NCBI RefSeq assembly: GCF_000708045.1
Contig: NZ_ANIE01000003.1
Location: 434,001 to 498,000 of the forward strand
Source of the DNA: Marinobacter nitratireducens
GTDB taxonomy: Bacteria > Pseudomonadota > Gammaproteobacteria > Pseudomonadales > Oleiphilaceae
DNA: 64,000 nt
Direction of reading: 5' to 3'
The notes below the pieces were generated by a model that worked only from the letters and a program-made list of their open reading frames with translations, was not told the origin of the DNA and searched no databases. The translations under genes were made by a program, and so were the position numbers. Positions 59,498 through 64,000 of the stretch are shown piece after piece (positions within the stretch are counted from its first letter, which is position 1; each line of letters starts with the position of its first letter).

Positions 59498-60512
59498 GCC
59501 CGATAAAAGTCATCACTCGCATATACGTCGAATCGCCGTTATTGGTTCAGGACTTTCAGGATTAACCAGTGCAATTCTGCTTCGCCAAAAAGGCCACCAG
59601 GTTACTGTTTTTGAAAAGAGTCGTGGACCGGGCGGGAGGTTGGCCTCGAAGCGCGTGCCGGATAGTTCGGCAGATGTTGGAGCCCAGTATTTTACGGCCA
59701 GGAACCCGGAGTTCTTGCCCTTCCTGCGGCGCTATGCGGGCGCCGAGAGCTTCGCGCTCTGGCACGGAAAACTGGGGTTCCGGGACGCGGGCGGTGACTG
59801 GTCTGACTTCCCGGATGATGCCCGATACGTCGGTGTCCCAAGGATGACGGCGATCAGCCGCCAACTGTCGGCCCATGTGGATCTTGTGACGGAAACGCGA
59901 ATAGAGCAACTGATTTGTGACAACGGCTCCTGGTGCCTGATTGACACCAGTGGACATCGTTACAACGGGTTTGATCAGGTCCTGATAACCGCCCCGCCGG
60001 CTCAGACCCAGGATCTGCTCAAGGCCAGCGGTCTTGACCCCATCGCCGAGTCGCTCAATGAGCCGGTAGAGGCCGTTTTGCCGTGTTGGGCGGTAGCCGC
60101 ACGCTTCGACGAATCGCCCTGGGATCACTTTGAGGGCGCGAGAGTGGAGCATCCGGTGCTTTACTGGATAGGTAATAACTCCAGCAAGCCGGGCAGGCAT
60201 GATGACGGGCAATGGTGGGTACTGCATGCGGGCGCAGAGTGGACCACTGCGAACGTGGACCGTACGCCCGAAGACGTTGCGGACGTTCTCCTCGAAGCCT
60301 TTAGCGAATTGACAGGGTACCGAGGCAGCCCATCAGACGTGGTAACCCACCGCTGGCTCTACGCCCGCTCCGAAGGCGACTGGCAGCCTGGACATCTGTG
60401 GTATCCGGACGATGGTATCGGTATTGCCGGAGACTGGCTGGCGGGCGGCCGAGTCGAAGGCGCCTTTAACAGCGCGTTCGACCTTGTGACTGCCATCGAC
60501 GGAGAGCACTGA
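59496..60512 (+). CDS. FAD-dependent NAD(P)-binding oxidoreductase, renalase-like
   Basis: 338 residues. The Rossmann motif IAVIGSGLSGLTSAILLRQKGHQVTVFEKS is at about residues 12-40, followed by GPGGRLASKR and the DVGAQYFTARN block, typical of renalase-like flavoproteins. The C-terminal GIAGDWLAGGRVEGAFNSAFDL contacts FAD. It is divergent from the desaturase with overlapping start codons (CATG at 59495-59498), so regulation is probably shared. It is convergent with the HD gene, six bases between stops. Confidence 0.9.
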   Translation: MPDKSHHSHIRRIAVIGSGLSGLTSAILLRQKGHQVTVFEKSRGPGGRLASKRVPDSSADVGAQYFTARNPEFLPFLRRYAGAESFALWHGKLGFRDAGGDWSDFPDDARYVGVPRMTAISRQLSAHVDLVTETRIEQLICDNGSWCLIDTSGHRYNGFDQVLITAPPAQTQDLLKASGLDPIAESLNEPVEAVLPCWAVAARFDESPWDHFEGARVEHPVLYWIGNNSSKPGRHDDGQWWVLHAGAEWTTANVDRTPEDVADVLLEAFSELTGYRGSPSDVVTHRWLYARSEGDWQPGHLWYPDDGIGIAGDWLAGGRVEGAFNSAFDLVTAIDGEH

Positions 60513-60518
60513 CCCTAT

Positions 60519-62003
60519 CTATTCGCTGAGACGCTCCGAAGTCTGAGTGGTGACTTCGGGTCGGACATAAAAATGGGTGATGGTGCCGTCACCGAATTTG
60601 CTAAAGAAGGCACTGATCTCCGTAATCTTGTGAAGAGCGCGGGTGCGATCAATCGGGTTGCGGGTCAGCACCTTGATGCCGTTGAAGTTTTCCTGGATTT
60701 TCGAAAACCGTGCCCGCATGGAGCAGGTGACCACCGTATCCGGGTCGAGATTGAGTTCGTTGGCGAGCCAGGCACAGTGCCGATCGATGGCTTTGCGGGA
60801 CAGATCCTCCCGGGTGTCGAGGTGCTGTAACTTCACCCGATTGACAATGCAGAATGAGAAACTGCGAGGGTTCTTCCGCGCAACTTTCCGGAAGGCTTCC
60901 CAGAAAAAGTTATCTGTAAGTTCAGCGAACCAGCGCATATCACTCAGGCAGGTGTCGACCCATTCAAAGCTATCCGGATCATCCAGCACCTCGTTGATTG
61001 CCTCCCGCAGTAGCCAGTCAAAACCAAGCGCCGTTTTGTGGGCATACACCTTGCGGTACATCTGATGGCGGCTGTAGACGAAGTCTTCCAATGCGCCCAG
61101 CCCCTTCTGGGTGATGGCGAGTCCCAGCCAGGGTTCGTGTACGTCCCAGCCGAAGCGGAGGTTGCTGACCAGGTGGTCCAGGTTGAAACCGCCGATGGTG
61201 ACCGATGAATGGAATCCGTCGCGAAGCATGTAATCCGCCCGATCGGCATCAATTTCGCCGGACACGATGGAGGACAGCAGGTCCATAACCAGTCTGGGAA
61301 TGTTGTCGTTGATCAACGCTCCAGCGGCGGCTTCCTCGCCGGCGATAAACCCCCAGAAGGTGCGGGCATGCCGGCAAAAGGCCTCGCTTGGGTCAACGTC
61401 AGTGGTTTCCATGATGCCGACGATGTCTTTTGCACACAGCCCGGCGCTCTCCAGATCGATGGAAGAGAGCACTTCATGAGCCACACGAACCGAGTAGTGT
61501 TCATGTTCCAGTTCATCCGGTTCTTCACGGTGATAAACCGAATAATCGACTCCGGCCCACAAATCCCGGAACCGCTCCGGCCGGGACATCAGTTCCCGAA
61601 TGCGTCTGGCCTGGGTGAACTGGTGGGAAAAGCTCGAATGGCCGCTGTCGTGTAAAAGGCATCCAAGTCGAATCGTTTTGGCGAGATAATCGATCGAATC
61701 GAGTTGGCTCAGGCTGAGATCGGTCTGCTCACTGAGCTTTCGCTCCCTTAGATACGCATCAATCATGGCCCGGAACATGCGGGTACCAACGTGCATCACG
61801 CCGATGCTGTGCAGGAAGCGGGAGTGGGTGGCGCCGGGGAAGACCAGGCTGAGGATGTCGTTCTGACAGATATTGCGCAGGCGCTGAAACAGAGGGTGAT
61901 CAATCACCTGGATCTCATGCCGGTACAGGGGGATTCCACCGTGAACCGGATCCATGATCAGCTTGTCATAGGCTCCAAGCAGGTCGTTAACGGCACTCCG
62001 CAT
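60519..62003 (-). CDS. HD-domain phosphohydrolase (dGTPase/SAMHD-like)
   Basis: 494 residues. The HD metal motif appears as GATHSRFLHSIGVMHVG (first His), CLLHDSGHSSFSHQFT (H-D) and the later ADYMLRDGFHSSV (Asp). The order and the IHGGIPL-like start (DPVHGGIPLYRHEIQVID) match the YdhJ/SAMHD1-type HD family that hydrolyses dNTPs or other phosphoesters. The exact substrate is unknown. It stands alone, divergent from the HsbR-like gene. Confidence 0.85.
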   Translation of the reverse strand: MRSAVNDLLGAYDKLIMDPVHGGIPLYRHEIQVIDHPLFQRLRNICQNDILSLVFPGATHSRFLHSIGVMHVGTRMFRAMIDAYLRERKLSEQTDLSLSQLDSIDYLAKTIRLGCLLHDSGHSSFSHQFTQARRIRELMSRPERFRDLWAGVDYSVYHREEPDELEHEHYSVRVAHEVLSSIDLESAGLCAKDIVGIMETTDVDPSEAFCRHARTFWGFIAGEEAAAGALINDNIPRLVMDLLSSIVSGEIDADRADYMLRDGFHSSVTIGGFNLDHLVSNLRFGWDVHEPWLGLAITQKGLGALEDFVYSRHQMYRKVYAHKTALGFDWLLREAINEVLDDPDSFEWVDTCLSDMRWFAELTDNFFWEAFRKVARKNPRSFSFCIVNRVKLQHLDTREDLSRKAIDRHCAWLANELNLDPDTVVTCSMRARFSKIQENFNGIKVLTRNPIDRTRALHKITEISAFFSKFGDGTITHFYVRPEVTTQTSERLSE

Positions 62004-62117
62004 CGTTACGATTCTCCCAAATTCACCAAACTGGCCTTGTTATATCACAGGGGCGTGCCAGAATAGGCTTAAACATGGCAATTTTTCTTTTATCGCTGGT
62101 AGTTTAGGGCAGTAGCA

Positions 62118-63326
62118 ATGACTTCGCGCACCGAGCGCATTCTTATTATTGATGCCGATGAAAAGGCTCGAACCGATCTGTCCCGATATCTGGAAGCCAG
62201 GGGCTTCTACGTGACCGGCTACAGCGATCTTTCCGCCGCCAGAGCATTGTTTGACGATAACATTCCCGATGTCATCTTTGCAGACCTGCCACCGGCGGCC
62301 ATTCGGGACCTCGATACCCGCCTGGAAGAGGCTGAGACCTTTACGCCGATCGTCGCCTGTTATTCCACCGAATCCAGTGCCGATGTCGTCAACGCACTCC
62401 GGGCCGGGGCTGCAGATGTGGTTCTCAAACCCTGTAGTGACGATAAGGGAGCTCTCGATGATGTCATCGAGAAGTTGTTTGACCGGGTACGGGTGAATCG
62501 TCTTAACCAGCTTTACCGCCAGGAACTGGAAGAAGCCAACAGGGACCTCAGGGACGGTATTTCGGAGCTGCGGGCGGACCAGAGAGCCGGACGCAAGGTT
62601 CAGCTGCGGATGCTGCCAGACCGGGAGCAGGAATTCGCGGGGATACACGTTGACCACCTGATCAAACCGTCGCTCTATCTGAGTGGCGATTTCCTGGACT
62701 ATTTCCCGATATCAAAGGACGAAGTGCTGGTTTACATCGCGGATGTATCCGGCCACGGCGCAAGCTCCGCGTTTGTGACAGTACTGCTCAAGAACCTGAC
62801 CAACCGGCTGCAGCGCAATCTCAGGCGCGAATCCTCTGACGATATTCTTTATCCCGAACGGTTCCTCGAAAGAATCAATTCCGAATTACTCGACACCGGC
62901 CTTGGCAAGCACGTGACGGTATTTGTTGGCATCATATCGATTGAGAAGCGCACGCTGCGCTACGCCGTCGGTGCCCATTTTCCGATGCCCATTTTGTCGT
63001 TCGAGGGCGGGGAAACGGCGTTTCTCGAGGGCAGTGGTCTTCCGGTTGGCCTCTTTGAACAACCTGAATGGGAAGTCTACGAAGTCGCCCTAGACAAGCC
63101 TTTCCGGCTAATTCTGTTCTCAGACGGTATCCTTGAGGTCATAAAGGCGAAAAGTCTCGATGAAAAGGAGGGCACACTACTTGAACTCGTATCCGGAGGT
63201 CGTCACACTATCGCATCTCTTAATGAAGCTCTGAATCTCGACGGGATCACAGAGTTACCTGACGATATCGCTATTGTATCGGTTACTGATACGATAAACG
63301 GAACAGACTTCACGTCGTCGAAATAG
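62118..63326 (+). CDS. hsbR: HsbR-like response regulator with PP2C-type phosphatase
   Basis: 402 residues. A receiver domain (about 1-125) has the acidic pair D12/D14, phospho-acceptor D56 in VIFADLPPA and conserved K104. A coiled-coil linker (about 130-165) follows, then a PP2C/SpoIIE phosphatase (about 180-395) with GDFLDYF, ADVSGHGASSAF and LILFSDGILE. In P. aeruginosa HsbR dephosphorylates the STAS protein HsbA, steering the flagella versus biofilm choice through FlgM and HsbD. The next gene is an HsbA-like STAS protein, supporting the symbol. Confidence 0.85.
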   Translation: MTSRTERILIIDADEKARTDLSRYLEARGFYVTGYSDLSAARALFDDNIPDVIFADLPPAAIRDLDTRLEEAETFTPIVACYSTESSADVVNALRAGAADVVLKPCSDDKGALDDVIEKLFDRVRVNRLNQLYRQELEEANRDLRDGISELRADQRAGRKVQLRMLPDREQEFAGIHVDHLIKPSLYLSGDFLDYFPISKDEVLVYIADVSGHGASSAFVTVLLKNLTNRLQRNLRRESSDDILYPERFLERINSELLDTGLGKHVTVFVGIISIEKRTLRYAVGAHFPMPILSFEGGETAFLEGSGLPVGLFEQPEWEVYEVALDKPFRLILFSDGILEVIKAKSLDEKEGTLLELVSGGRHTIASLNEALNLDGITELPDDIAIVSVTDTINGTDFTSSK

Positions 63327-63339
63327 TGGCAGTGTGAAC

Positions 63340-63831
63340 ATGGTTGGCTATAAAATCCTGCAAGCTGAGAAACAGGGCATCTATGTCCTGAAGTTTATTG
63401 GGGAAATCCGGCTGAACCTGTGTTCGACGCTGGACAACCTGGTTGAGTCCATCACCCAGGATCCCAACTTCAAGACCGTGGTCATCGATCTTACCGAGAC
63501 CGAGATCATCGACAGCACCACCCTCGGCTTGCTTGCCAAGATCGCCATGGCAGCCCAGAAACAGAGCCATTTCCTACCTACACTGATCTCCACGAACCCA
63601 GACATCACCCGCATCATTACCTCCATGGGCTTCGACAAGATATTCATCATTGTTCGTGAGCCAGCCTCCCGTATTGAAGAGCTTGAAGAAATTCCTGTGC
63701 TTAAAGCCAGTGAACAGCAGGTTCGTGACAAAGTACTGGACGCACATCGGGTTTTGATGGGGCTTAACAGCCGTAACCGGGAAGAATTCAAGAATCTGGT
63801 GCGTGCTCTGGAGTGCGAAGAAGCCGGCTGA
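63340..63831 (+). CDS. hsbA: HsbA-like STAS-domain anti-anti-sigma protein
   Basis: 163 residues from the ATG at 63340; a GTG at 63334 is possible. The STAS domain (about 5-110) has the phosphorylation-site segment TEIIDSTTLGLLAK with S59, and a C-terminal helical extension to about residue 163, as in HsbA. Dephosphorylated HsbA binds the anti-sigma factor FlgM in Pseudomonas; whether that holds here is inferred. It lies 13 bases after the HsbR-like gene. FlgM and HsbD are not in the window. Confidence 0.85.
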   Translation: MVGYKILQAEKQGIYVLKFIGEIRLNLCSTLDNLVESITQDPNFKTVVIDLTETEIIDSTTLGLLAKIAMAAQKQSHFLPTLISTNPDITRIITSMGFDKIFIIVREPASRIEELEEIPVLKASEQQVRDKVLDAHRVLMGLNSRNREEFKNLVRALECEEAG

Positions 63832-63900
63832 TTCCGCCGCCTTCGCCATGCCCCCGGAGCGTTCCGGATTCCCCGACCAGACAGACATAACGGGACAACT

Positions 63901-64000
63901 ATGCCTGAAAATACAGCGTCTCAGGATAAAGAGACTCAGGAGCGGGTACACGACGTCACGGTACTTGGCGGTGGCAGTTTCGGAACTGCCATGGCAAAAG
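63901..64000 (+). CDS. gpsA: Glycerol-3-phosphate dehydrogenase [NAD(P)+], N-terminal part
   Basis: Only the first 33 residues are inside the window. After a polar leader (MPENTASQDKETQERV) comes VTVLGGGSFGTAMA, the nucleotide-binding GxGxxG start of GpsA, which makes sn-glycerol-3-phosphate for phospholipids. The leader is longer than usual, so the start could be internal to it, but no better ATG is visible. It lies 69 bases after hsbA. Confidence 0.85.
   Translation, partial: MPENTASQDKETQERVHDVTVLGGGSFGTAMAK

Overview
The window is a dense, single-replicon chromosomal segment of a Gammaproteobacterium. Gene content and gene order point to Marinobacter or a close relative in the Pseudomonas/Marinobacter/Alteromonadales range. 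The reasons are the trpA-accD-folC-dedD-cvpA-purF-metZ block, ftsK-lolA-rarA-serS-SUMT, fabI next to a yejABEF peptide importer, mltD/gloB/rnhA/dnaQ/fimL, yccA-tusDCBE beside a tRNA-Ser, a phasin with a PhaD-like regulator, and an HsbR/HsbA pair. These blocks are scattered in Pseudomonas (from memory) but joined here. Base composition looks uniform and moderately GC-rich. No insertion sequence, prophage, integrase or CRISPR array was seen. The genus call is inference from gene content only.

Layout. 1-13.5 kb, all on the plus strand: end of trpA, accD, folC, a SPOR-domain protein (DedD type), cvpA, purF, metZ, ftsK, lolA, rarA, serS and a stand-alone uroporphyrinogen-III methyltransferase, closed by a hairpin terminator. 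13.6-17.1 kb: aroG (minus), then a DUF1631-like coiled-coil protein and a PilZ c-di-GMP receptor (plus). 17.1-26.4 kb, minus strand: fabI, yejFEBA, mltD, gloB. 26.5-33.8 kb: a methyltransferase-like protein, rnhA, dnaQ, fimL, a membrane protein, an SCP2 protein (minus), sohB and an AcuI-type reductase. 33.9-40.3 kb: DUF934 and cysI, a 35-residue membrane miniprotein, DUF2970 and metH. 40.5-46.8 kb: nfuA, a DUF445 protein, a small membrane protein, tusDCBE, yccA, tRNA-Ser(UGA), mdaB and an hxlR-type regulator. 47-52.6 kb: small unknowns, hemH, a Blh-YeeE/YedE sulfur cluster, a phasin, a phaD-like regulator and xthA. 52.7-60.5 kb: a tightly overlapped lipid-modification operon with a divergent FAD oxidoreductase. 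60.5-64 kb: an HD phosphohydrolase, an HsbR-like regulator/phosphatase, an HsbA-like STAS protein and the start of gpsA.

How the genes connect. Most of the window is housekeeping: lipid precursor supply (accD, fabI), one-carbon and folate metabolism (folC, metH), methionine and cysteine synthesis (metZ, cysI-DUF934, SUMT for siroheme), chromosome segregation (ftsK), replication and repair (rarA, dnaQ, rnhA, xthA) and tRNA thiolation (tusDCBE). Accessory themes are sulfur handling (yeeE/yedE-blh), polyhydroxyalkanoate storage (phasin/phaD), surface behaviour and second-messenger signalling (fimL, PilZ, hsbR/hsbA), quinone stress (mdaB/hxlR) and a membrane-lipid remodelling operon.

The most unusual item is the eight-gene cluster at 52671-59497. 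It joins a fatty-acid desaturase, a SnoaL-like protein, an SDR, a flavin amine oxidase-like protein, DUF1365, a CFA-synthase-like methyltransferase, DUF2878 and an exported unknown, mostly with 4-base overlaps. It looks like a light- or oxidant-responsive fatty-acid modification pathway.
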